A DNA stretch of 64,000 bases from Anagrus nilaparvatae (lineage: Eukaryota; Arthropoda; Insecta; Hymenoptera; Mymaridae). Of the stretch, positions 50,194 to 61,416 are shown piece after piece. Location: positions 1,178,001 to 1,242,000 of the forward strand of contig JAKSXM010000228.1 in the NCBI GenBank assembly GCA_022575985.1, in the 5' to 3' direction. Position 1 is the first letter of the stretch. The number at the start of each line of letters is the position of its first letter. A program made the translations under genes and the position numbers. The notes below the pieces were generated by a model. The model was not told the DNA's origin and ran no database searches. It saw only the letters and a list, made by a program, of their open reading frames with translations.

Positions 50194-52175
50194 TTATTAA
50201 AGCATATTTCCTTAGGTTACGCTAGTGTAATGCTTTTCATGTCGTTTTTTATCATAACCTACTTCCTTAGGTTACGCTAGTGTAAGGCTTGACGTGTCGT
50301 TTTTTATAATAGACCACTTCCTAAGGTTACGCTAGTGTCAGGCTTGACTTGTCATTTTTTTATTATAGACCACTTCCTTAGATTACGCTAGTGTAAGGCT
50401 TAATGTATCATTTTTTTACTATAGACCACTTCCTTAGGTTACGCTAGTGTAAGGCTTGTCGTGTCGTTTTTTATTATAGACAAATTCCTTAGATTACGCT
50501 AGTGTAAGGCTTGACGTGTCGTTTTTTATAATAGACAAGTTCCTTAGGTTATGTTAGTGTTATGCTGGTCGTGTCGTTTTTTGTTATAGACAATATTTAG
50601 GTTATGTTAGTGTAAGACTTGATGTGGCGTATTTTTATTATAGCCTACTTCCTTAGGTTATGTTAGTGTTATGCTTATTATGTCGTTTTTTATTATAGAC
50701 AATTTACTTCGGTTACGTTAGTGTAAGTCTTGACGTGTCATTATTTATAATAGACCACTTCCTAAGGTTACGCTAGTGTCAGGCATGACGTGTCATTTTT
50801 TATAATAGACAACTTCCTTAGATTACGCTTGTGTAAGGCTTGACGTGTCGTTTCTTTTAATGCAGCCTATTTCCTCAGGTTATGTTAGTGTAAGGCTTGA
50901 AGTTTCATTTTTTATAATAGGCAACTATCTTAGGTTAGGTTAGTTTAAGGATTGACTTGTCTTTTTTAATATAGCCTACTTCCTTAGGTTACGCTAGTGT
51001 AAGGCTTGACGTGTCGTTTTTTATAATAGACCACTTCCTTAGGTTCCGCTTGTGTAAGTCTTGACGTGTCATTATTTATAATAGACAACTTCCTTAGGTT
51101 ACGCAAGTGTAAGGCTTGATGTATCATTTTTTATAATAGACAAGTTCCTTAGGTTATGTTAAAGTTATGCTTGTCGTGTCGTTTTTTGTTATAGACAATA
51201 TTTAGGTTATGTTAGTGTAACACTTGAAGTGTCGTTATTTTATTATAGCCTACTTAATTAGGTTTTGTTAGTGTAAGGCTTTACTTGTCGTTTTTTTTAA
51301 TACAGCCTACTTCCTTAGGTTACGCTAGTGTAAGGCTGGACGTGTCATTTTATATAATAGACTACTTTAGGTTAGGTTAGTGTAAGGCTTGCTGTTTTGT
51401 TTTTTATAATAGACACCTTCCTTAAGTTATGTTAGTGTTATGCTTGTCGTGTCTTTTTTTGTTATAGACAATATTTAGGTTATGTTAGTGTAAAACTTGA
51501 CATGTCGTTTTTTTTAATACAGCCTACTTCCTTAGGTTACGCTAGTGTAAGGCTGGACGTGTCAATAAAATGACAATTATATAAAAATAATAGACTACTT
51601 TAGGTTAGGTTAGTGTAAGGCTTGATGTTTTGTTTTTTATAATAGACACCTTCCTTAAGTTATGTTAGTGTTATGCTTGTCGTGTCTTTTTTTGTTATAG
51701 ACAATATTTAGGTTATGTTAGTGTAAAACTTGACATGTCGTTTTTTTATTATAGTCTACTTCCTTAGGTTACGCTAGTGTAAGGCTTGACGTGTCATTTT
51801 TTATAATAGACAGCTTCCTTAGGTTATGTTAATGTAAGGCTTGACGTGTCATTTTTTATAATAGACAACTTCCTTAGATTACGCTAGGTAAGGCTTGACG
51901 TGTCGTTTTTTTTTAATGCAGCCTATTTCCAAAGGTTACACTAGTGCTTCCGCTAGTTTAATGCTTGACGTGTCTTTTAGTGTAAGGCTTGACGTGTTGT
52001 TTTTTTGTATAGACCATTTCCGTAGGTTATTTTAGTGTAAGGCTTGACTTGTCGTTTTTTTAGTATAGACCACAACCTTAGGTTATGTTTGTGTAAGGCT
52101 TGACGTGTCGTTTTTTTTTTATACCAATTCCTTAGGTTATTTTAATGTAAGGCTTTTCGTATTGAGTTTATTTTG
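50194..52175 (-). repeat. ~55-bp satellite array, inverted orientation
   Basis: The same monomer continues as its reverse complement (CTTCCTTAGGTTACGCTAGT, GTAAGGCTTGACGTGTCG), about 36 copies. The switch lies in a short unmatched segment at 50179-50193. This half is more diverged and has no obvious higher-order order. Toward the right end monomers become irregular and shorter. Near 51290-51750 one several-monomer block is repeated. Confidence 0.9.
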
Positions 52176-52208
52176 TAAACCTCAACTAAAGGTCATGTGG
52201 GTGTATAA

Positions 52209-52440
52209 AGCATGTAGGCATTAAATTTGTCATATTTTTCAAAAATTGGAAAATTTTGAGGGCGCCATATTGAATTTTGAAATTCGGATTCCAGATTCAG
52301 TCTCACCGCACCCGATAATTCCTTAATAGACGCCTAAAAGTATTTTTTTTATTATTTCAAAAATCTAGGGAATTATTTTGAAAATTAGCCAATATTAAGC
52401 CCGCCATATTGAATTTTGAAATATGGATGCCAGATTCGGT
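52209..52440 (+). repeat. Two diverged ~139-bp units between satellites
   Basis: GCCATATTGAATTTTGAAAT recurs about 139 bases apart (near 52264 and 52403), each followed by GGATTCCAGATTCAGTCTC or a close variant and GCATCC/GCACCC. They separate the inverted array from the resumed 399-bp satellite and are not seen on the left side. Confidence 0.7.
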
Positions 52441-54870
52441 CTCAGCGCATCCAACAATAATTTTTCGAGGGTCAGCTGGCTGCAAAAACGTGAAACGTAA
52501 ACGACAATAAAATAACCTCCCCTTAATATGTCTACAATATTCTAATGATATTAAAACGGCGATCAAAAGGAGCAGAAACTAAAATAAATTCGGCAGATAT
52601 TTTTTAAGTTTGCAAGTTTTTGTCATTAATAACACAGTCTTAAAAAGCTTCAAAAAATATCGTTTCGAAGATGATTTTACTATTGAACGAATTATAAATC
52701 ATATCCGTTTCAAAGCAGATTTAATATTCTTTTAGTATTCAAAAATCATGTTTTCAGTGATTCTCTTGACGCGAATACCGATCCTACTTCGCATCGATGC
52801 GATGATTTTTAAATTTTTTCTTGCTCAGTAATCGTTCGAAAAAATACTTAAACAATAGTTTTTCGAGGGTCGGCTGGCTGCAAAAACGTGAAACGTAAAC
52901 GACAATAAAATAACCTTCCCTTACTATGTTTACAGTATCCTAATGATATTAAAACGGCGATCAAAAGGAGCAAAAACTAAAATAAATTCGGCAGATATTT
53001 TTTAATTCTGCAAGTTTTTGTCATTAATAACACAGTCTTAAAAAGCTTCAAAAAATATCGTTTCGAAGATGATTTTACTATTTAACGAATTATAAACTCA
53101 TATCCGTTTCAAAGCAGATTTAATATTCTTTTAGTATTTAAAAATCATGTTTTCAGTGATTCTGTTGATGCGAATATCGATCCTACTTCGTATCGATGCG
53201 ATGATTTTTAAATTTTTTGTTGCTCAGTAATCGTTCGAAAAAATACTTAAACAATACTTTTTCGAGGGAACGTTGGCTGCAAAGACGACAATCGTAAAGA
53301 ATAATGAAATAGCCTTGAGTTACTATGTTTGCAATATCTTGATGATATTAAAACGGCGATCAAAAGCAGTAGAAACTAAAATAAATTCGGCAGAGATTTA
53401 TTAATTTTGCAAGTTTTTGTCAGTAATAACCCAGTCTTAAAATGTTTAAAAAAATATCGTTTCGAAGATGATTTTACTATTTAACGAATTATAAACTCAT
53501 ATCCGTTTCAAAGCAGATTTAATATTCTTTTAGTATTCAAAAATCATGTTTTCAGTGATTCTATTGACGCGAATACCGATCCTACTTCGCATCGATGCGA
53601 TGATTTTTAAATTTTTTCTTGCTCAGTAATCGTCCGAAAAATTACTTAAACAATAGTTTTTCGAGGGTCTGCTGGCTGCAAAGACGACAATCGTAAAGAA
53701 TAATGAAATAGCCTTGAGTTACTATGTTTACAATATTCTAATGATATTAAAACGGCGATCAAAAGGAGCAGAAACTAAAATAAATTCGGCAGATATTTTT
53801 TAATTCTGCAAGTTTTTGTCATTAATAACACAGTCTTAAAAAGCTTCAAAAAATATCGTTTCGAAGATGATTTTACTATTTAGCGAATTATAAACTCATA
53901 TCCGTTTCAAAGCAGATTTAATATTCTTTTAGTATTCAAAAATCATGTTTTCAGTGATTCTTTTGATGCGTATACCGATCCTACTTCGCACCGATGTTAT
54001 GATTTTTATATTTTTTTATACTGAGAACTTGTTTAAAAGTGTACCTAAATAATACTCTTTCGAGGGTGGACGGGCTAACGATTTGTCACGTGTAGATAAT
54101 GTTAATTCAACCTTATTTAACTATGTTTTTAATACTCTAAGGATATTAAAACGGTGATTAAAATAATTCAATACTGAAATTAATTCAGCCGAGATTTATC
54201 AATTTTGCAAGTTTTTTTCAGTAATAACCCAGTCTTTAAAAGCTTCAAAAAATAGCCTTTCGAAGATGATTTTACTATGTTATGAATTATATACTCTCAT
54301 CCGTTTCAAATCAGATTTAATATTCTTTTAGTATTCAAAAATCACTTTTTCAGTGATTCTTTTGAGGCGTTACCAGACTCTATTTTGCATCGATGCGATG
54401 ATTTCTATATTTTTTTATATTGAGAACGTGTTTAAAAGAGTACCTAAATAATACTCTTTCGAGGATGGACGGGCTATCGATTTGTCACGTTTATGTAACG
54501 ATGATATAAGGTGATTTAACTATTTTTTGAATATCAGAACAACATTGTAACGTTGCTTAAAATTATTAGAAATTTATATGATTTTAGCTAAAATTTATTA
54601 TTTTTAAAATTTTGTGTCGATTAAGACACAGTCGTAAAATGCTTCAATCAATACTATTTCGGATCAACTTTTTAACACTCGCATTCAGCTCCGCGCTGAT
54701 GTATATTATTCAGATTTAAAATATTTCCTAAGGACTATAATGATAGATTTTCGTAGTAGTTATAAGGACTATTTTGGGTTTTTTTTTATAAATATGCGCT
54801 GGTTTTATTCATTTTTACGTTTATATTTTTGACTGTAAAAGTATTTATTTAGTGTTTTTACTGACTTTGC
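52441..54870 (+). repeat. ~399-bp satellite, right block
   Basis: Units start at TTCGAGGGTC-like marks at 52464, 52862, 53261, 53660, 54059 and 54458, a spacing of 398-399 bases. The first units match the left block closely. The last two are clearly diverged (ACGGGCTAACGATTTGTCACG), a gradient from homogeneous core to decayed edge. A 69-codon minus-strand frame at 52357 is a by-product of the repeat. Confidence 0.9.
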
Positions 54871-55126
54871 TTTCGAAGCGTTTCAAAGTCTAAAATAATA
54901 CGAAAGTATTAGATTCCATCTATGAAAGAATAGAGAAAGAATACGCTAACATACTATGAAAAATTTAGACTAGAATTTTTACTTGTTAAAATATCTGAGG
55001 AGTATTTATTCAATCTTCGTAACGGAGGATATATGTTTTTTTAAGCACCGAAAACACAGTATATCTGACGTAAATACATCTGATAGAGAGCAAATTCCGA
55101 TATGTTTAAATATGCTTTTATTAACT

Positions 55127-55625
55127 TTACGGCGCTTGCATTTTAATATCATTATAATATTCTTTCGGACATGAAAAGGAGTTTTGTTCGGAGTACACTC
55201 GAACGGGAGTATTTAAAGAGTATTTTTTCATCTCCGTTTTTAAAAAAATCTCCGTAGACCTTCGTAAATTCTCACCCGGGATATGACTATATGATAACTT
55301 GAACGAGTAGCTAAGACCCCTTAATAATCTTCTTGGAGGATTGAGACTCATTCCATTCACAATGCTACTGCAGTCAATCATGTTGTTATAAATTTTTCCA
55401 AGATATATTAGGTTGATTCTTGCTACAGCACTCTGAATGGAAGAAATCCCAAGCTTCTTCGATATAGCCGAAAACCATGATCAGTAAATTTCATTGGAGC
55501 ACCAATCCTATATGCAGCAAATCTCATAAATTTATGATTGATGCATTCCAACTGCTTAAACTAACCATTATTTAAAGAACCCCATATTTGAGAACCATAC
55601 ATAATACAAGGATAAAAATAGAATA
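55127..55625 (-). mobile_element. LINE 3' fragment (C-terminal part of a non-LTR retrotransposon)
   Basis: The minus strand reads YPCIMYGSQIWGSL, then after one stop QLECINHKFMRFAAYRIG and APMKFTDHGFR. After a frameshift it continues KLGISSIQSAVARINLIYL, then MIDCSSIVNGMSLNPPRRLL. YGSQIWG and HKFMRFAAYR are typical of the region after the reverse transcriptase in jockey/CR1-like LINEs. Stops and frameshifts show it is dead. It lies directly upstream of the duplicated block holding copy B. Confidence 0.75.
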
Positions 55626-57488
55626 AATAAATTTTCCTAATTTATAAACTTTTTATTTTATTATATTAATTAGGAAATTTATGTTTTTATTAATTATATC
55701 ATTAAAAAATATTTAGTAATAATTATGTATTTTTCTAAATTTTGAAACATTTTATCTTGAAAATTATTTTTTATCTAAAATTTTTGATAAGATACTATTT
55801 TATTATAAGCCATTAAAAATTAAATATTCTGTTTTTTCTTCAATCCTACTGACAAATTCAATGATTTAACCATTAGGTAATTAAATAAATAAGAAAATAG
55901 AGAAAACATAAAAAATGAAGATATTTTTATTTATATTTATAAATTTGTAAGTATTTTTTCTTTTAATTATTCCTATTTTCCGAATATTATAAAAATAGAA
56001 ATCTAATGAAATTTTGTTTTTTTTAATATTTTGTAGATTTTTAGCAGTTTTTGGAAAAAATTTAAAGAACCCAGTTTCTTCTGTAAATGTACAAGAAAAA
56101 GTTTTTGATTATTTATTGCCCGAGATTTTTAAAAATTTGGATGCCAAAGAATTGTCCAACGCTGCTCAAGTTTCTAAGTATTTTTTCTTAATTATTTGTT
56201 TTATTACTCTGGAAAAAAAATTCGGTTAGCGAAACTAGAATTCTGGTTGTGATATCCGGAATTTTTTTTTGCTTAAACGATTGCAAACGGCTCAAAACTT
56301 AAATAAATTTTAAATAAACGATTTTTACTCACTTGAAATTCTAGCACCACGGCAACTAATACTTTGGGCCAATAAAAATAAAATTTTTAAAAACTAGTTT
56401 TTATGTCATTTGCAATCATTCGGAAGAAAATTCTTGAGTATGCCACCCGAAAGTTCTGTATTTTTTTTTCGGGTCAGGACGGGTCGGATTTTGGGTAAAC
56501 CCAAAATGTTTGAGAGGTCTACAGGAACGGTTTTAACTCAATAATTTTTTTGGCTTATAACCCTATGAAAAGTTAAGTAAAAAAAGTTTTGTAAAAAGTT
56601 TTTTGTTTACGCTTAAAAAAGAGGTAAAATTGTAAGAAATAACATATCTTTTCAACAAAAAAAAATAATTTATTACCTATAATAAACGAAAAATTTTCAA
56701 ATTTTATAGAATCGTAAAGTTAAATTTTGAAGATTTTGTAAACATTTCAGGTTTGCCTGATACGACCTAAAATAAAAACAAAAACTGCCCAGGTCCCAGA
56801 AATGCTGTTGCTTTTATGTTGTTTTATTTCACTAGGAAATATTTTTATCTTATTTTTTTAGATTTTGGAAATCTGAAGCTAATTATGAATTTTCTAGAAG
56901 AAGTATCCAAATAATGCCATTAGGAATGCAGGATTTAGAAAAAAGAATAAATTCAATAAGAATTAAGCCAATTCACACAATTTTATTCTGTGAAGTTGTA
57001 ACACATCCTATACAATTTAATGAACTTGAAAAAGGTTAATATATTTAGTAAAATAATAATCTTATCTTACTGCTGTATATATTTTAAAATTTATTTGTGC
57101 GTGTGGGTGTGTGTATGTGTGTCTGTGTGTTTCATCATCAGGGTCGAACTAATGAACGTAATTACATAAAACCGGTGTCAAAATAAAGACATAAAGTCTG
57201 CTGGTGACATAGGCCATAATTTTTCGACTCAGATATTGTACTTTTGGAGGTATCCAGTTTTTGCTATTTTTGGGAAAACTAAAATTTTTTGAAAGTTTCG
57301 TTAAAAAGTTAAACATCTAAAAAATATTATTCAATTTTAATGTCGCAATTGATATTGCTTGATTCGGCACTAATTTCGTACTCAGTGAAATTTTTATAAA
57401 AATGGGCGTTTCTTTAAAAATTTGTAAAATTTTTTAGGAGTCAGAAAAAATTTTTGATTTAAAAAAAGAAAATTATTTTCAATTTGTG

Positions 57489-59867
57489 GTAAAAATAAAA
57501 AACCTGGAGAAAAATTCGAGAAAGTTTATAGATTCTTTAGTATTCAGAAAACAAAAACATGCACGAAAACATGAGGAAAACATTGGTGTATCATAAATTA
57601 ATTTTTTTACAAATTAGTTTATCCAGATTATCATGAAGGCAAAACTAGGGCCCTCTGAAACACTAGATTTTGCATATCCAGGAGTTAAACGCACGGTTGT
57701 TTATTTAATAATGACTGTATTATTTTCAATGTATATTGTTTACGCTATAAACTATTAGGACTATAATAAGGCCCCTCTAAAAATTATTTGATAATTTTTT
57801 ATTATGAGGTCTTAAATTCTCTAGATTAAAAAATACCTAGAAAATTGCGTAACCAGTTCTGCGTAAAATTACCAATATATTACACAAAATACTAATACTA
57901 AAAATGCTAGATTTTTTTCGTGCGGGAGACAAATGTCGACTCCATAAGAGATAAATTATCTTCGGGATTAGACATAGCCTCTCTAATACCTTTTTAAATA
58001 TGTTTCTGTTATTAATAATTATAAATTTACTGGGGACAGAACTAGGCTCCTCTGAAAACTCTAAAAGTGGTTAGATAATTATTAATTTGCAGTGAAACAT
58101 GATTTCTTTAAGCAACAGAAATAGAAGCTTCCTACTCTGTGCATGGCTTTGGTATCTAATTTTGAAGTTTTAACAATGTTTCCTCACTAAAATTCATAGG
58201 TTATGATGCTGTAGAAAAAGGCATAATACATAGACATGAGTATTTTGTGATTACAATGTTTAAATTTATATAATATGAACAGAAAATATCTTGCTTTTTT
58301 TGTGATGTAATTAACATATTCTAACCATCTAATTCTACAATCAAAAATGAATCCTAAATATTTTACATTTTAAGTTCTGCTAATCAAATCCCCGTTTATA
58401 GATATGTTGAGATCATTGGGTATTTTTTTGAAAGAGCATCCGAAGGTGATATATGATGTTTTTGTTGTGTTTATTGTTAGTTTGTTAGCAGGAAACCAGG
58501 TACTTGCTATTTTTAAGTAGTTGTTCATTTTCTCTTCGGCATCATTCTAATTGTCACCTATGCTGAGTATAACGGTATCATCTGCATAAGAAATTAAATA
58601 TGGGGATAAAGTTAATAAGTCATTTACATATATTAAGAATAGTACAGGACAAGTATGCTTCCTTGAGGTACTGCAATTTCATTTAAATCTTTGAAATCGC
58701 CATATACTCTATTTACTCTAACACGCTGTTTTCTATTTGATAAGTAGCTTTTAAATAAGCTGTAAGACAATCCTCGAATGCCATGTCTATATAATTTTTG
58801 TAACAGAATTAAATGTTGTACAGTGTCAAATGCTTTAGCTAAATCCAAGAAACTTGCAATTACTGATTTGTTCTGGTCAATATTAGTTTAGATTAAGTTG
58901 GTAATTTGTGTTAGTGCATCATCTGTACCTTTATATTTTGTAAAGCCAACTTGATTTTGATTCAGTATTTTATTGTCTATGAGGAATTTTTGAACTCTTA
59001 TGTGGATTATTGTTTCGAAGAATTTGCGAAATTGGATACTAAAGCGATGGGCCTATAATTATTTGCAATATTTTAATTTCCAGCATTATTGTATACAGGA
59101 ACAACGTCTGCTATCTTGAGTGAATTAGGCCATATTCCTAGGTAGATACACTTATTGAAAATGTGTTCTAGAGAAAGAGAAATTGATTTGCTCAATAGTT
59201 TTATGTATTTGAGGGAATGCAGTCAACGCCACCTTGTTTGTCACTAATTTTTAGTATGATGTTTTCTATTTCATATCTGTTGGTAGTTTAGAAACATTGT
59301 ATTTTTGTTAAAATCAGGTAATGGAGCTTTATTTAATGTATTTGAGAATTGATTTGCTAAGTTTTGACCAACGTCCACAAAATAATGATTAAATGCATTA
59401 GCCATATCAGCTGGCTTTGTTATTTTTTGATTATTATTTATAATGTGGTCTATAGTATTAAGTTTTTAAGCCCTGCCTAATTTAGTATTTAAGAAATCCC
59501 ACATTTTTTTAGCTTTATTGCATTTTCTATTTGCTTCATCTGATTGACTGAATTTTTTGGCCAAACTTATAACTTTCCTTAATGTTTTTTCATAGTTTTT
59601 GTATTGTAAGTGTAATGTCTTGTTTTCAGGATTATTTCTACTTAATTTGTATAAGAATTCTTTATGAAGTATAGAGTTGAAAATTCCACCAGTCATCCAT
59701 TTTTTCCTATATTTTACTTACTACTAAAGGGTTTAAAAATTCTATTTACATTTTATATAAATGACATATCCTTAGGCACTACTAACGTATTCATGTATTT
59801 CAGCAAAAATACCATTAAAACTTTCAAAACAAAAGATTTGAAAGCTATACCGGTCACCGGAACCGGA
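57489..59867 (-). mobile_element. Degenerate LINE (jockey/CR1-like) inserted in intron 3 of copy B
   Basis: On the minus strand, reading down from 59696, there is KTLHLQYKNYEKTLRKVI, KMWDFLNTKLGRA and PADMANAFNHYFVDVGQNLA. Reverse transcriptase motifs follow: NNYRPIALVSNFA near 59035, DLAKAFDTVQHLILL near 58840, AVPQGSIL near 58660, ISYADDTVILSIG near 58590 (catalytic YADD) and KYLGFIFD near 58350. Several stops and frameshifts interrupt it. The endonuclease end is missing, so it is 5' truncated. Copy A intron 3 lacks it: flanking sequences (..TTTTCAATTTG and ACATAAGTTGGTATCA) are joined there. Confidence 0.85.
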
Positions 59868-60374
59868 CATAAGTTGGTATCACGAATATTATACATAATT
59901 TTACTTTAAATACTCATTGAAAATTGTGATTTTATGGCACGCTATTAAATAATTAATTTAAAAATAATAAAATAATTTTTTTCAGCTGCCTCTGGAGTAG
60001 ATGTTAGTCTTTCTTCTATGAATATTATTCCAGTTATAGGTTTTAGCTCGAATACTACAATCTTAAAGAATTCACTTTTAGGAATATTTATTCCATTGAC
60101 TAAAAAGATTAATATTAAAAATTATTATTTTAAAAATGAATTTCTACAAAAGCTTAATGAAGATAATGCTTTGTCCAAGCCATTAGATACTTTAATCAGT
60201 GAAACAGATTTAATTGATAACATTATTGAATCATTAATATCTAAGAACAAAAAAAATAATATTTTATTACTTTTCCTTAGACATAGTTATGACGAAGACG
60301 ATACTTCATTTAATTATCAAACAGTTAATCAAAAAATTTCAAAAGCACTAACCCAGAAACTTAAAAATCGGTAG

Positions 60375-60545
60375 GTATTTACTTAAAAATAATTTACACA
60401 ATATTACTACCATTTAGTAATTTTACTACGATTTAGTAATATTACTACAAAAATAGCCAATTTACTACAATTTGTAACAATTTTACTACTAGTAGTAATT
60501 TTATTATTTCGTAGTAATATTGCTACAAGTGTAGTAAATTTAAAA
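60375..60545. repeat. AT-rich minisatellite in intron 4 of copy B
   Basis: Short units of the type TTTAGTAATATTACTAC and its complement follow each other. Copy A has remnants of the same tract on both sides of its MITE (GTAGTAAATTTAC before, AGTAATATTACTAAATCG after), so the MITE landed inside this tract. Confidence 0.7.
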
Positions 60546-60665
60546 TTTATTGATATTTCACCCAGACAGCCATGGTAGAGCTGCTTTGTTTGAATATTTA
60601 ACCCAGTGATTGAAAAGCACCTCTACCGCGGATGTCGGATTGAAATGTGAATAGAAGAAGTTTAG
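60546..60665. repeat. Copy-B-specific GC-richer insert with hairpin
   Basis: About 120 bases have no counterpart in copy A. They contain a hairpin, GGTAGAGCTGCTTTG against AAAAGCACCTCTACC (about 60574-60627), with flanking CATGG and CGCGG. It is probably a small inverted-repeat element. Confidence 0.5.
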
Positions 60666-61295
60666 TGAAATTATTAAACGGTAGTAATATTCTGTTCATT
60701 ATTTTTTAATGTGTAAAAATTTTCATAATTATTACAAAAAATATATATATATTTAATTTGTTTTTTTACTATAGTTCAGAAAAAATTTTAGTATGGGGTG
60801 CAGGTTATGCAGATAAAATTAGACCTTTTAAATATGCATATATTACGACTCCAACTTTAGCAGCAATTAGTTTGTCAGGTCCAACGTTACGCAGTTATGC
60901 TATTGCCATTCCTTTAAATTTGCCTGAAAAAAAGAAGAAAAAAGATTAAAAAATTTTAAAGATTCAATTAAATTAAAAAATAAAGTATTTGCATTTGCTT
61001 TAATTCCTGCTAAAATTAAAACGTATGAACAAGAAATTTCTAAAACTCAAATGTTCAGAAATTTATTTCCATCAGTAAAGTTAATAAGTTTTTTTAACAT
61101 GAAAGAATTTCCAATATTTTTAGCTGACACTAGTAATTCAAGTAAGTTTATAAGACTGTAAATGTTTAAATAAGTCTTAGAAATATTTATTTTGCCAAAT
61201 ATAACAATATTAAAATTAACATCTCATTTGGTAAAATTAAACTTTCTAACTCGTTGAGAATCTTTTATTTCAAAAATAATTAGTAATCACATTAC

Positions 61296-61416
61296 TATTT
61301 ATTTCTCTAGTGGGCAATAATTTATTAATTATCTTTTTTATTACAAATGGTAATAATATTACAAAGGGTAATAAAAAAGATAATTAATAAATTATTTCCC
61401 ACTAGAGAAATAAATA
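61296..61416. repeat. Intron-5 hairpin (copy B)
   Basis: This is the same ~40-bp-arm hairpin as at 45436-45539. One arm base has changed (ATTTCCC for ATTGCCC), and the loop is longer because a short GGTAATA piece is duplicated. Confidence 0.8.

Noticed and set aside
50930..51620. TTAGGTTAGGTTAG stretches as insect telomere repeats
   Set aside because: Only two or three TTAGG units occur, and they arise as variants of the 55-bp monomer CTTAGGTTACGCTAGTG.
47973..52175. CRISPR-like array
   Set aside because: There are no unique spacers. Whole 55-bp monomers are repeated head to tail, the array reverses orientation, and the genome is eukaryotic.
55127..55381. 84-codon minus-strand frame as a host gene
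   Set aside because: Its sequence continues the C-terminal region of a LINE (YGSQIWG, HKFMRFAAYR) after a frameshift.
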